From CAYWOS01 sp964459985 (lineage in GTDB: Bacteria > Bacillota > Clostridia > Christensenellales > Aristaeellaceae), in assembly GCA_964459985.1 (NCBI GenBank), contig CAYWOS010000042.1, forward strand, positions 1-19,283: a stretch of DNA of 19,283 nt, given 5' to 3'. How positions within the stretch are numbered: the stretch's first letter is position 1; every line of letters begins with the position of its first letter. Position numbers and translations under genes: made by a program. This document shows positions 1-7,317 of this stretch, piece by piece. The notes beneath the pieces are model-generated. The model had not been told where the DNA came from, did no database searches, and worked only from the letters and a program-made list of their open reading frames with translations.

Positions 1-242
1 TATACGTCGATATCGTCGCCGGCGAGGTATTCGTTGTAGTTGTCCACATACGACGCGACGGTGTCGCGGAACTTGTTTTCACAGTCGTACCGATACTCGA
101 TCTGATACCCCTTGTCGCCGTAGAAAAACACGTTTTGCGTCGATCCCGCGCGGGTATAGCCCGAAGGCGGCGTTTCCGCCGACGCGGGCGGAACGCCGAG
201 CATCAGCGCCGTCAGAACGCAGAAAGCAAGCAGCCTTTTCAT
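1..242 (-). CDS. Secreted protein of unknown function, C-terminus cut by window edge
   Basis: Only the first 80 codons lie in the window. The protein starts with a clear signal peptide (MKRLLAFCVLTALMLGV, then an ASA-type cleavage region near residue 22), so it is probably exported. The mature part visible (SGYTRAGSTQNVFFYGD and following) is hydrophilic and matches no family I recognise. The ATG at 242 is preceded by GGAGG at a rather long spacing of about 11 nt. It lies 36 nt downstream of the TctC-like secreted gene and reads the same way, so it is probably the distal member of the envelope operon. Nothing can be said about its function beyond the location and context. Confidence 0.6.
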   Translation of the reverse strand, partial: MKRLLAFCVLTALMLGVPPASAETPPSGYTRAGSTQNVFFYGDKGYQIEYRYDCENKFRDTVASYVDNYNEYLAGDDIDV

Positions 243-278
243 CAATCGCGCAGCCTCCGTGAGCTATTCCCGAATAAA

Positions 279-1151
279 TTAATAGAAGAACAATCCCTCG
301 CTGGTCAGATACCGCGTGTAGTTTTCGACGGCGTCGTCGATCCCGGCGGCGAAGGCTTCCCGCGACGCGGCGGGCGCGGCGGCATACCCGAGCGCGCTTA
401 CCGCTTCATGATACGCGGACTGCGCCTTCACGGCGTCCAGCGCGCCGCACAGCGCGATCACGAAGGACTCGGACGCCTGCGCGCGAGCGAACGCGCACTG
501 CATAACGCCCGGGAGCGCGGTTCGGTAGAGCGGCTGATACATATCGAGCGCTTCGGGACGCATCGCCTCGCTCATGACGAGGATATCGACGGCGCCGTTG
601 GCCGCCGCCTCGCCCATTTCTTCGTAATCTGCGTACAGGTTTTCGTTCGTGTACATGTCTTCGGTCGCCTTGACCGTCAGATAATCGGTGTGGCTCGCGT
701 CGATGAGGCGCGCCGCGAACAGCTCGTAGGGATGCTCGTCCGTATACGCGATCAGCGATTCTTCCGTGGCGCTCCTAAGCAATTCCAGTGCGGCGGGCGA
801 CGCGTATAGCCGGCTGTCGGAGGCCGCGACGCAGGCGACCGGCTGCGTTTCGATCGCAAAATCGCCTTTCGTATAGCCCTGAAGCGAAAGGATCAGCGCG
901 TCCGACGGGCAGATGAGAAAGGCGCGCGCATCGGCGGGCAGCGCGAGAAAGGCGTCCGCCGCGTCCGCAACGCCGTTTTCGTGCGCGACGGTGATCCCTT
1001 CCTGCAGCGCTTCACCGGCAAGCCGCGCGATCAGATCGGTCAGCGCCCGTTCCTTTTCGTTTTGCGCGTACGGGGTGATCATCATGATCTCCGCCGCCGC
1101 CATACTAACGAAAAGGAGACATCCGACAAGCGCGATCAACAGTTTTTTCAT
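279..1151 (-). CDS. Secreted protein resembling TctC-type solute receptors
   Basis: This is a 290-residue protein with an N-terminal signal peptide (MKKLLIALVGCLLFVSMAAAE) and no later membrane segment, so it is predicted to be exported. The pattern after it is weakly like the tripartite tricarboxylate receptor family (TctC/Bug): a segment around GYTKGDFAIETQPVACVA, and a C-terminal stretch (ALGYAAAPAASREAFAAGI) like the family's 'LG..p....s.eefa..l' end. No transporter membrane subunits are visible nearby, so a transport role is uncertain. An ATG at 1157 is also open, but the AAGGAG at 1163-1158 abuts it and sits 6 nt before the ATG at 1151, so 1151 is chosen. The SD overlaps the stop codon of the upstream MBOAT gene, which implies translational coupling and a role linked to the polysaccharide operon. 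Confidence 0.55.
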   Translation of the reverse strand: MKKLLIALVGCLLFVSMAAAEIMMITPYAQNEKERALTDLIARLAGEALQEGITVAHENGVADAADAFLALPADARAFLICPSDALILSLQGYTKGDFAIETQPVACVAASDSRLYASPAALELLRSATEESLIAYTDEHPYELFAARLIDASHTDYLTVKATEDMYTNENLYADYEEMGEAAANGAVDILVMSEAMRPEALDMYQPLYRTALPGVMQCAFARAQASESFVIALCGALDAVKAQSAYHEAVSALGYAAAPAASREAFAAGIDDAVENYTRYLTSEGLFFY

Positions 1152-1157
1152 AGCCAT

Positions 1158-1163
1158 CTCCTT
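1158..1163 (-). promoter_or_regulatory. Ribosome binding site deciding the start of the TctC-like gene
   Basis: AAGGAG on the minus strand overlaps the TAA stop of the MBOAT gene (1164-1162). It lies 6 nt from the ATG at 1151 and directly against the ATG at 1157, so the inner ATG is the likely start. Confidence 0.7.
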
Positions 1164-2550
1164 AAAACCTGAAATAGATAAACGGATTATACGTCACGCC
1201 GAGCAAAAGCGCAATGCACAGCGCGAACAACAGGATATCAAGCGCGACGCTGAAACCGGCCGCGAGGCGCGGCGACAGGCGGCTGCGCAGGACGCCGGCG
1301 ACGGGCATACAGCCGATGCAGGCGGGGATAACAAGATAGATCGGGTACAGCGCGTCGCGGTGCCCGAGCAGGAAAGCGACGCCCGTGCCGTCGAAGCGGA
1401 ACAAACCCGCGAGAACGGCGGCGATTCCCGGCAGCGATTCGACGCGGAAAATGATCCAGCCGATCAGCACGATCAGCAAAACGGCGCAGCGACGCGCGGC
1501 GGCGGGAATCCTTTCAAGCCGCGCTTTGCCCAGCAGTTTCTCGATCAACAGGAAAACGAAGTAGTACAGCCCCCACAGGACGAAATTCCACGACGCGCCG
1601 TGCCACAGCCCGGTCAGCAGCCAGACGATCAGCATATTGATCAGCGAGCGGGCCATGCCCTTTCTGTTGCCGCCCAGAGGAATATACACGTAATCCCGGA
1701 ACCATGTGCTCAAAGAAATGTGCCATCTGCGCCAGAAATCGGTGATGGAGGAAGCAATGTACGGATAGTTGAAGTTCTCCAGAAAGGTGAACCCGAACAT
1801 TTTGCCCATCCCGATCGCCATATCGCTGTAGCCGGAAAAATCAAAGTAGATTTGCAGCATGTAGGCGACGGCACCCAGCCACAGAATGCCGCCGGAGGGC
1901 AGAACGGACTGTCCGAAAACGGTATCGGCGAGCAGCGCCATCTGGTTGGCAAAGATGACTTTTTTCCCAAGCCCGATCACAAAGCGATGCAGACCGGCGG
2001 TGAAAAGCGGCAGGGAAGACCGGCGATCGTCCAGCTCTTCGGCGATCGTCTGATATCGGACGATGGGGCCGGCGACCAATTGCGGGAAAAGGCAGACATA
2101 GGTCGCGAGCTTGAGGAGGCTGCGCTGGGCGGGCGTTTCGCCCCGGTACACGTCGATCGTATAGCTCATGATCTGGAACGTAAAGAAGCTGATGCCGATC
2201 GGCAGCACGACGCCGAGCACGGGCAGATCGGCGTTCAGAAGCATCCCGAGGTTTTCAAAGATGAAATTGATGTACTTGAAAAAGGCGATGGCGCCGATGT
2301 CCGCGGCAAGCGCGAGCGCGAGAAAGGCTTTTCGGCGCTGCGGCCGCCGCGCCATGCCGAGCGCAAGCGCGTAGTTAAGCGCGATGAGGAACAGCATGAG
2401 GAACAGATAGATCGGCTCGCCCCACGCGTAAAAAACCAGCGAGAATACGCACAATACGACGTTTTTGAGGCGTATGGAGGGCATCAGGAAATAGCAGATC
2501 AGTACGCAGGGCAGGAACGCGAGCAGGAATACGAGGCTTGAAAAAACCAT
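1162..2550 (-). CDS. MBOAT-family membrane O-acyltransferase (AlgI/DltB/PatA-like)
   Basis: This 462-residue, highly hydrophobic protein has about ten to twelve predicted membrane segments. It carries the MBOAT hallmarks: the LVAGPIVRY segment (residues 158-166), YFDFSGYSDMAIG (235-247), DFWRRWHISLSTWFRDYVYIPLGG (271-294) and the WHGASW motif (316-321), in which H317 is the expected essential histidine. The length is normal for AlgI-type proteins. In alginate and related systems such proteins move acetyl groups across the membrane for transfer to an exported polysaccharide or wall polymer by an AlgJ/AlgX-like partner; the DHHW gene just upstream is the natural partner here. Its ATG overlaps the DHHW stop by one base (TGATG), so the two are translationally coupled. 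The donor and polymer cannot be identified from sequence. Confidence 0.93.
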   Translation of the reverse strand: MVFSSLVFLLAFLPCVLICYFLMPSIRLKNVVLCVFSLVFYAWGEPIYLFLMLFLIALNYALALGMARRPQRRKAFLALALAADIGAIAFFKYINFIFENLGMLLNADLPVLGVVLPIGISFFTFQIMSYTIDVYRGETPAQRSLLKLATYVCLFPQLVAGPIVRYQTIAEELDDRRSSLPLFTAGLHRFVIGLGKKVIFANQMALLADTVFGQSVLPSGGILWLGAVAYMLQIYFDFSGYSDMAIGMGKMFGFTFLENFNYPYIASSITDFWRRWHISLSTWFRDYVYIPLGGNRKGMARSLINMLIVWLLTGLWHGASWNFVLWGLYYFVFLLIEKLLGKARLERIPAAARRCAVLLIVLIGWIIFRVESLPGIAAVLAGLFRFDGTGVAFLLGHRDALYPIYLVIPACIGCMPVAGVLRSRLSPRLAAGFSVALDILLFALCIALLLGVTYNPFIYFRF

Positions 2551-3743
2551 CAGTCGCCCGCCTCCTTCTCCTCCGCGCCCGTAAAGAACGCGATGTCGCC
2601 CATCAGCAGCAGCTTGTCGATGGCGCGCGATTCGATATAACTGGGAAGATCGAACGGCTCGCCGATATCCTTTTCGTAGTACCGCAAATCAATGATATAG
2701 GTTTGATCAAAGTGACTCGCCAAAGGCAGGTTGACGGGGTTGGAATAGGAATCGGCGATGATCAGGAGGTTTCCGCCGTGTCCCTCGCCGTTGTCGATCC
2801 GAATCTCGCCGTAATCCCCGCCGTAGAAATAGGCGTAATGATTGCGCATTTCGTCGGTCGGATACCTGCCCCGCTCGTACAGCGACTGATGGCCGTACTG
2901 CCCTTTCTTGCCGTTCAGCGTCAGCTTCATTCCGGGCAGGGGATAGCTGTACGCCTTGAAGGTTTCGTCCGCGCACAGAACCTTGGTTTGTCTGGCGTAC
3001 GAGCCGTTGAACACCGCGTCGAACGTCCATTCCTTCCCGGGCGCGAGCGTCTTTTCCTCCGCGCCGAGCAGCAGGGCGACGATTTCCCTGTACCCCTGAT
3101 CGGCGCCTATATGATTCCAGTGATGGTCGGTTTGATAGAACTGACGGCAGAACCCGTCGTAATCCCCGGCGCCGAAGCAGCCGAAACCGTCCGCTTGGTA
3201 CGCAGATCGCACGCAGTCGTACACGGCGTCGTTTTCTTTCGACGACGCGGCGAAATCCAGCGCTCTCGAATTGCGGATGAAGTAGACGTACTTATCGACG
3301 CCGCTCACCGCGTTGAAGGACGCGGCGCGCTCGGCGATGCGCAGCGCATAGGCATCCTCCGTCCACAGGCGCTCGACAATCCTGTGCTCGTCGCCGCGAT
3401 AATGGTAGTATCCCGACGTGATTTCCTCGTAGGCGGGGGCGGCATCCGGGAAAACGGCGCGGAGAACGCCCGATTCGGCGTGCGCGACGGCGGTTTCGGC
3501 GGTCAGGACGGCGCTTTTGATCGCGTCGCCAAACGGATATTGATCGCCGAGCGCCTTTTCAAGCCCGTCCTGAAATTCCCCCGACGCGAAGGAAGCGGCG
3601 GAAAGGGACGGGAACCGCGCGAGCGTGCGGTTCTCGCTGTCGGAGATATCCGTTTGCCCCCGGAACAGGAGCACGGACAAAAGAAGGATCGGCAGGGCGC
3701 AGCCGATCAACAGCGCGATGGTTTGGAAACGGTTGTACTTCAT
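2550..3743 (-). CDS. DHHW-family (AlgJ/AlgX-like) putative polysaccharide O-acetyltransferase
   Basis: This 397-residue protein has a single N-terminal membrane anchor (residues about 8-27) and an extracytoplasmic domain. The family-defining YQTDHHWNHIGADQGY segment has DHHW at 206-209, and a later GNLLIIADSYSNP segment (325-336) supplies a serine (S332) in the position expected for an SGNH/GDSL-like nucleophile, as in AlgJ/AlgX. Two conserved features therefore suggest an acetylesterase/acetyltransferase fold with an Asp-His/Ser catalytic set. It sits between an Lgt-like gene and the MBOAT gene, overlapping the latter by one base, so it is best read as the extracytoplasmic acceptor-side enzyme of an O-acetylation pair. 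No good Shine-Dalgarno sequence is seen and the gap to the upstream stop is only 7 nt, which suggests coupled translation. Confidence 0.87.
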   Translation of the reverse strand: MKYNRFQTIALLIGCALPILLLSVLLFRGQTDISDSENRTLARFPSLSAASFASGEFQDGLEKALGDQYPFGDAIKSAVLTAETAVAHAESGVLRAVFPDAAPAYEEITSGYYHYRGDEHRIVERLWTEDAYALRIAERAASFNAVSGVDKYVYFIRNSRALDFAASSKENDAVYDCVRSAYQADGFGCFGAGDYDGFCRQFYQTDHHWNHIGADQGYREIVALLLGAEEKTLAPGKEWTFDAVFNGSYARQTKVLCADETFKAYSYPLPGMKLTLNGKKGQYGHQSLYERGRYPTDEMRNHYAYFYGGDYGEIRIDNGEGHGGNLLIIADSYSNPVNLPLASHFDQTYIIDLRYYEKDIGEPFDLPSYIESRAIDKLLLMGDIAFFTGAEEKEAGD

Positions 3744-3750
3744 TCGTGAA

Positions 3751-4791
3751 TCATCGGTTCGTCAGGGCGTCCCGTCCGATCTCCTTTCCGCTTTTTCTGA
3801 TCAATATGATGCCGATGGCGAGATACGCGAAAATAATGAACGCGTACGCGCCGTAGTTCGCCCAATCGGAGACAGGCACATACCCGCGGTCCAGCTGCTT
3901 TTCCATGGCGAAGCACAGCGCGCCCGCAACGGAAGAAAGAATCAGGGAAGCAACGCGCCGTCTGCCCGATGTCAGCATTGTCAGGCAGACTGTCGCCGTG
4001 AGCAGCGACAGGACCTGCTGCGCCTTGACGAATCCCCAGATCATATGCCCGTCCCGGCGGAGCGATTCCATCAGAATCTGGATCGCGGCGAACAGGAACA
4101 GATAGACGCGCAGCCCGTCTTTCCAGCTCCGCTCGGGCTTTCTTTCGCGGAGAATGACGGCGATCAGCAGCGCGGCGGCAATCAGGATTTCAATCAGGCG
4201 GACGTTCAGCACGTCGCCGAACATCGAGGGCACCGAAAACAGGTTGGAGAACTCGACGTCCACGCCGATCCCGAGCGATTCGGGCGAAAAGTATTCCGCG
4301 ATTCGCGCGCCCGGGATGAACACGGCGAGCGATACGGTCAGGGAACGGCAGGACGGCGCGCTTTTGCGGCCGCAAAGCAGCGCGGCGGTCAGCACGCCGA
4401 ACAGCGCGCCGTACAGCGAAAGCCCTCCCGTCAATAGATACGCGACGGAGAGGGGACAGAGCGCGAAGACCGCGAGATTGACCAGACAGAACAAAATGCG
4501 CGACATCGCCAGCCCGAGCCACAGCGCGCCCGCGCAAAAGCGGATCGCGCCCGCCCTGTCCCGGTTTAGCAGCATAATCGCGCACAACGACAACGCTGCC
4601 GCGCCCGCCAGCGCGTACCCGTACAGGTTCATCGGCACGACGCCTGAAAAAGCGACGCCGCGCGTGCTCTCCATTTCGCCGCGCACGTCGGACAGGAGCT
4701 GGCCGTCGGGCACGAATAGACAAATGACCGCCAGCCCGGCGGCGATCAGGAAAGAACAGCCTGCGATCTTCCATGCGTTCTTTTGTTTCAT
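3751..4791 (-). CDS. Divergent prolipoprotein diacylglyceryl transferase (Lgt)-like membrane protein
   Basis: This is a 346-residue protein with about eight or nine hydrophobic segments. Several blocks align in order with Lgt: GGLSLYGALFG (122-132) for the Lgt GGMSYHGGLIG block, GARIAEYFSPESLG (161-174) for the GRxGNFxNxExxG signature, RLIEIL (198-203) for the HPxQLYE block, and a final region around RDGHMIWGFVKAQQVLSL with Q258. The arginine of the signature (R163) is kept, but the essential histidine of the first block is a tyrosine here and the GNFIN core is lost, so classical Lgt activity is doubtful. The location in a polysaccharide-modifying operon suggests a repurposed lipid- or glycan-linked role. 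The start ATG has GGAGAGG 4-7 nt upstream. The family assignment is by motif reading only. Confidence 0.7.
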   Translation of the reverse strand: MKQKNAWKIAGCSFLIAAGLAVICLFVPDGQLLSDVRGEMESTRGVAFSGVVPMNLYGYALAGAAALSLCAIMLLNRDRAGAIRFCAGALWLGLAMSRILFCLVNLAVFALCPLSVAYLLTGGLSLYGALFGVLTAALLCGRKSAPSCRSLTVSLAVFIPGARIAEYFSPESLGIGVDVEFSNLFSVPSMFGDVLNVRLIEILIAAALLIAVILRERKPERSWKDGLRVYLFLFAAIQILMESLRRDGHMIWGFVKAQQVLSLLTATVCLTMLTSGRRRVASLILSSVAGALCFAMEKQLDRGYVPVSDWANYGAYAFIIFAYLAIGIILIRKSGKEIGRDALTNR

Positions 4792-4822
4792 GATACCTCT
4801 CCGCGGCTCGGCAGTTCCCGCA

Positions 4823-5691
4823 TCAGGGCGCGACGGCGCTGACGACGTACACGATATCGCTCTGCGCGCGCTCGTTGGATTTGCGTATGCGACCGATATA
4901 CTGATTGTTAAACAGCATGACGGTGGATTGACCGCCGTCCAGCCCGTACGCCTGTTTTAGATCGAGCGTCGCCAGGAAATCAGCCATTTCTTTCTGCGTA
5001 AAGCCCGCCTTGTCGTGGGCGATGCCCTCGCAGGTAATGAAGGCGTAGGATAGTTCGCCGACTTGAGCGATCACCGTGCGCGAGAGATGCTCGTTGGGAT
5101 AAAATAGTAGTCATCTCTCGGCGTCACGGGCGTTCCGTCCACGACGTACGCCGGACCGAAGCTGAAGGCGTTGACGATCACGCCGCCGCCGTCGGTAAAG
5201 GCTTGTATTTCGTCGGCCTTGTTTTCCGAGGTAAACAGGTGGAAATCCCCGCAATCGTCAATGACGAGCACATCCTTGAGCGAATCCACCTGGTTGCGGA
5301 TCATCTGCCCCTGACGGTATACGATGGTGTCGCGCGTGCGCTGGATATAGAACTCCCCGTTGATGATCAGCACGGCGTTCAGCGCCCGACCCATGCGGGA
5401 GGGCAGCGAGGTGACGTTTTGATTCGGCTTGCCTGCCAGCGCCGTGCGCAATTGCGTGGGGCTTTTCACGTCGAAATACGCGATGAACACGCGTTGTTTA
5501 TCGGTCGTCACCGTTTCCAGCCGGACCGTCAGGCTGTCGTCCGTATACGTGGTATCGGTAAAGACGCCCTTGGCGGGGCAGCCGCCCGTTTTGATATCAA
5601 GCGGTAAATCGAACGCGCTTTCCGCGCAGGCGCAAACCGTCGCCGCGGCGGCGCATAACGCAAGGATGATCAGTCGTTTCAACAATGTCAT
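4823..5691 (-). pseudogene. Secreted phosphodiester glycosidase (NAGPA-domain) gene with one frameshift
   Basis: Reading from ATG 5691 gives a signal peptide (LLKRLIILALCAAAATVCAC) followed by a family-like core: RVFIAYFDVKSP, NAVLIINGEFY, and PVTPRDDYYF. That frame stops at 5071. The rest of the domain continues at once in another frame: NEHLSRTVIAQVGEL, FITCEG, and the diagnostic YGLDGGQSTVMLFNN near the C-terminus, ending at 4823. Adding one T to the run of four (5101-5104 on the plus strand as AAAA) joins them as DDYYFYPNEHLSRTVIAQ and gives 289 residues, a plausible single-domain length. The family (PF09992) cleaves or exposes phosphodiester-linked sugars, as in the mammalian uncovering enzyme, and is common in exopolysaccharide loci. 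It is the first gene of the envelope operon. The break may be a real mutation, phase variation or an assembly error. Confidence 0.8.
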
Positions 5692-5733
5692 GAACGGGGT
5701 CGCCTGCCTTTCCCATCGTCCGAAGGATCGCCG

Positions 5734-5749
5734 TGTTTCAGGTGAAAGA
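5734..5749. promoter_or_regulatory. Candidate parS centromere site (degenerate)
   Basis: The 16 bases TGTTTCAGGTGAAAGA match the Spo0J/ParB consensus TGTTTCACGTGAAACA at 14 positions; the mismatches are positions 8 (C to G) and 15 (C to G). The site lies 0.7 kb from parB and about 3 kb from dnaA, where parS sites are normally found. It falls in the predicted leader of the phosphodiester glycosidase operon. The central mismatch breaks the palindrome, so binding may be weakened. Confidence 0.5.
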
Positions 5750-5782
5750 ATCAATTGTCCGATCGATACGATGCCGCTGCAT

Positions 5783-5811
5783 ATTATAACAAATCTCATA
5801 TATGATGACAA
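5783..5811 (-). promoter_or_regulatory. Sigma-A-type promoter for the envelope operon
   Basis: On the minus strand TTGTCA (5811-5806) and TATAAT (5788-5783) are separated by 17 nt, and a TGT precedes the -10 (extended -10). Predicted transcription starts near 5776, giving a leader of about 85 nt before the glycosidase ATG at 5691; the candidate parS site is inside that leader. Confidence 0.75.
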
Positions 5812-5891
5812 GCGGAAAATGGACCGGCAACCGTATATCGGCCGCTCCCGGGATCGTGCGCAACGCGACGAAGGGTTCGCGCCCGCCGCGC

Positions 5892-5920
5892 TTGACCGTG
5901 AGCCGGGCGGTGTGTATAAT
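5892..5920 (+). promoter_or_regulatory. Sigma-A-type promoter for the RidA gene
   Basis: TTGACC (5892-5897) and TATAAT (5915-5920) are separated by exactly 17 nt on the plus strand, about 70 nt before the RidA ATG. It is divergent from the operon promoter at 5783-5811. The rest of the 300-nt intergenic space between 5692 and 5992 shows nothing else apart from the parS-like site. Confidence 0.8.
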
Positions 5921-5992
5921 GGAATCAAGGGCGTCGACGCGCGCGTTCCGCCCCGACGAAAAGCGATCGAGGGATCGCGAGAAGGAGAAGCC

Positions 5993-6370
5993 ATGGACAG
6001 ACAACCGATCACGGCGCAGGACGCGCCCGCCGCTATCGGCGCGTACGCGCAGGGCATATTTGCCGGGGATTACCTGTTCACATCGGGCCAGCTCGGGATC
6101 GATCCGCAAACGGGCGCGCTCGCCGAAGGCGTCGAGGGACAGGCAGAGCAATCAATGAAGAACATCGGCGCCATTCTCGTATCTGCGGGCATGTCGTACG
6201 CCAACATCGTCAAAACAACGGTTTTTATCAAGAATATGAGCGATTTTGCCGCCGTCAACGCCGTATACGGGCGCTTCTTTTCGGGCGCGTACCCGGCGCG
6301 AAGCTGCGTCGAGGTCGCCGCGCTGCCCAAGGGCGGGCTGGTCGAAATCGAGTGCGTGGCGATGCGGTAA
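5993..6370 (+). CDS. ridA: RidA/YjgF/UK114-family reactive enamine/imine deaminase
   Basis: This 125-residue protein has the length and motif order of the RidA family: an N-terminal PAAIGAYAQG segment, SGQLGIDPQTG (31-41), a central SMKNIGAILVSAG helix, and the signature YPARSCVEVAALPKGGLVEIE, in which R103 is the expected catalytic arginine and E118/E120 are the usual acidic residues. Family members hydrolyse 2-aminoacrylate and related imines formed by PLP enzymes and so protect those enzymes. It is a soluble cytoplasmic protein, normally a trimer. AAGGAG (5982-5987) sits 5 nt before the ATG. It has its own promoter and a terminator right after the stop, so it is a single-gene transcript, head-on to replication from the putative oriC. 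Confidence 0.93.
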   Translation: MDRQPITAQDAPAAIGAYAQGIFAGDYLFTSGQLGIDPQTGALAEGVEGQAEQSMKNIGAILVSAGMSYANIVKTTVFIKNMSDFAAVNAVYGRFFSGAYPARSCVEVAALPKGGLVEIECVAMR

Positions 6371-6397
6371 CCGCTCGGAAGGGCGTTTCCGCGCACG

Positions 6398-6439
6398 GCG
6401 CGGACGGGACGGTTGAACCGTATACGTCCGCGCTTTCTT
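6398..6439 (+). terminator. Rho-independent terminator after the RidA gene
   Basis: GCGCGGACG (6398-6406) pairs with CGTCCGCGC (6425-6433) over 9 bp. A nested stem ACGGTT/AACCGT (6409-6414 with 6416-6421) fills the loop, and the outer stem is followed at once by TTTCTT. It lies between RidA and the convergent parB stop at 6448 and may also help end soj-parB transcription. Confidence 0.78.
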
Positions 6440-6447
6440 GATTTGCG

Positions 6448-7305
6448 TTATTGTCCGCGCTCGATCTTTTCCATCGCCAGATAGATTTTTTCCAGCTCGT
6501 CCTCCGTTTGATACTGCAGGACGATTTTGCCCTTCTTGCGGTTGCCCGTCACGACGGCGCGCACGCCGACGGCTTCGCGGAAACGCGTTTCCATGTCGGC
6601 GAGCTCGAGCGGGAGCGGGCGCTTTTCTTTTTTAGGCGGCGCGGCGGGCGCGGGCGTCGCCGCCAGCTTTTCCAGCGCGCGGACGCTTAACCCCTCGGCG
6701 ATCGTGATTTCACACAGCCCGATCTGCCTGTTCACATCGTCAAGCCCGGCGAGAACGCGCGCGTGGCCGGCGGAAATATCGCCGCGCGCGACGGCGGCGC
6801 GCACCGTTTCCGGCAGACGCAAAAGGCGCAAAAGATTGGTCAGCGCCGGGCGCGATTTGCCGAGCTGTCGCGCCGCTTTCTCCTGTGTGTAGCCGCATTG
6901 CTCGATCAGCGCCTGAATCCCGCTTGCCTCCTCGATGGCGTTCAGGTTTTCGCGCTGGAGGTTCTCAATGAGCGCCGCCTCCATTTGCTGCTCGGGCGTC
7001 ATATCGCGCGCGAGGCAGGGGACCGATGAAAGCCCGGCGAGCCGCGCGGCGCGGAAGCGGCGTTCGCCCGCCACGATGCGGTAACGCCCGCGGTCGGGAA
7101 CGACAAGCAGCGGCTGCAAAACGCCCGAGGAGCGGATGCTGTCGGCAAGCTCGGCGAGCGCGGCGTCGTCAAAGGAGCGGCGCGGCTGGCGCGGATTGCG
7201 GTCGATCAGCGTGATATCGATCATGCGAATATCGCCGCCCGACGCGTCCTCGTTTTCGGAAAACAGCGCGTCCAGTCCGCGCCCGAGACCGTTTTTTTTC
7301 GTCAT
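6448..7305 (-). CDS. parB: ParB/Spo0J chromosome-partitioning protein
   Basis: This 285-residue protein starts with the typical MTKKNGLGRGLDALF tail, which in the family stimulates the ParA ATPase. It then has the N-terminal CTP-binding domain with RNPRQPR (36-42), the GERRFRAA box (80-87) and ENLQREN (114-120), followed by a helix-turn-helix (about 139-164, TQEKAARQLGKSRPALTN) that binds parS. A proline/alanine linker leads to the C-terminal dimerisation part. The family forms CTP-dependent sliding clamps around parS and works with Soj and SMC in origin segregation. AAGGAG overlaps the soj stop and lies 8 nt from the ATG, so the two genes are one operon. All expected motifs are intact. Confidence 0.97.
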   Translation of the reverse strand: MTKKNGLGRGLDALFSENEDASGGDIRMIDITLIDRNPRQPRRSFDDAALAELADSIRSSGVLQPLLVVPDRGRYRIVAGERRFRAARLAGLSSVPCLARDMTPEQQMEAALIENLQRENLNAIEEASGIQALIEQCGYTQEKAARQLGKSRPALTNLLRLLRLPETVRAAVARGDISAGHARVLAGLDDVNRQIGLCEITIAEGLSVRALEKLAATPAPAAPPKKEKRPLPLELADMETRFREAVGVRAVVTGNRKKGKIVLQYQTEDELEKIYLAMEKIERGQ

Positions 7306-7317
7306 GACGATTGCTCC

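Noticed and set aside
913..3749. Long plus-strand reading frames opposite the MBOAT and DHHW genes
   Set aside because: They are arginine/glutamine-rich antisense shadows caused by high GC; the opposite strand gives complete, motif-bearing proteins with ribosome sites.
5095..5110. Programmed -1 ribosomal frameshift in the glycosidase gene
   Set aside because: The T_TTT_ATC site is not a standard slippery heptamer and no strong downstream structure was seen; an indel is simpler, but see the finding.
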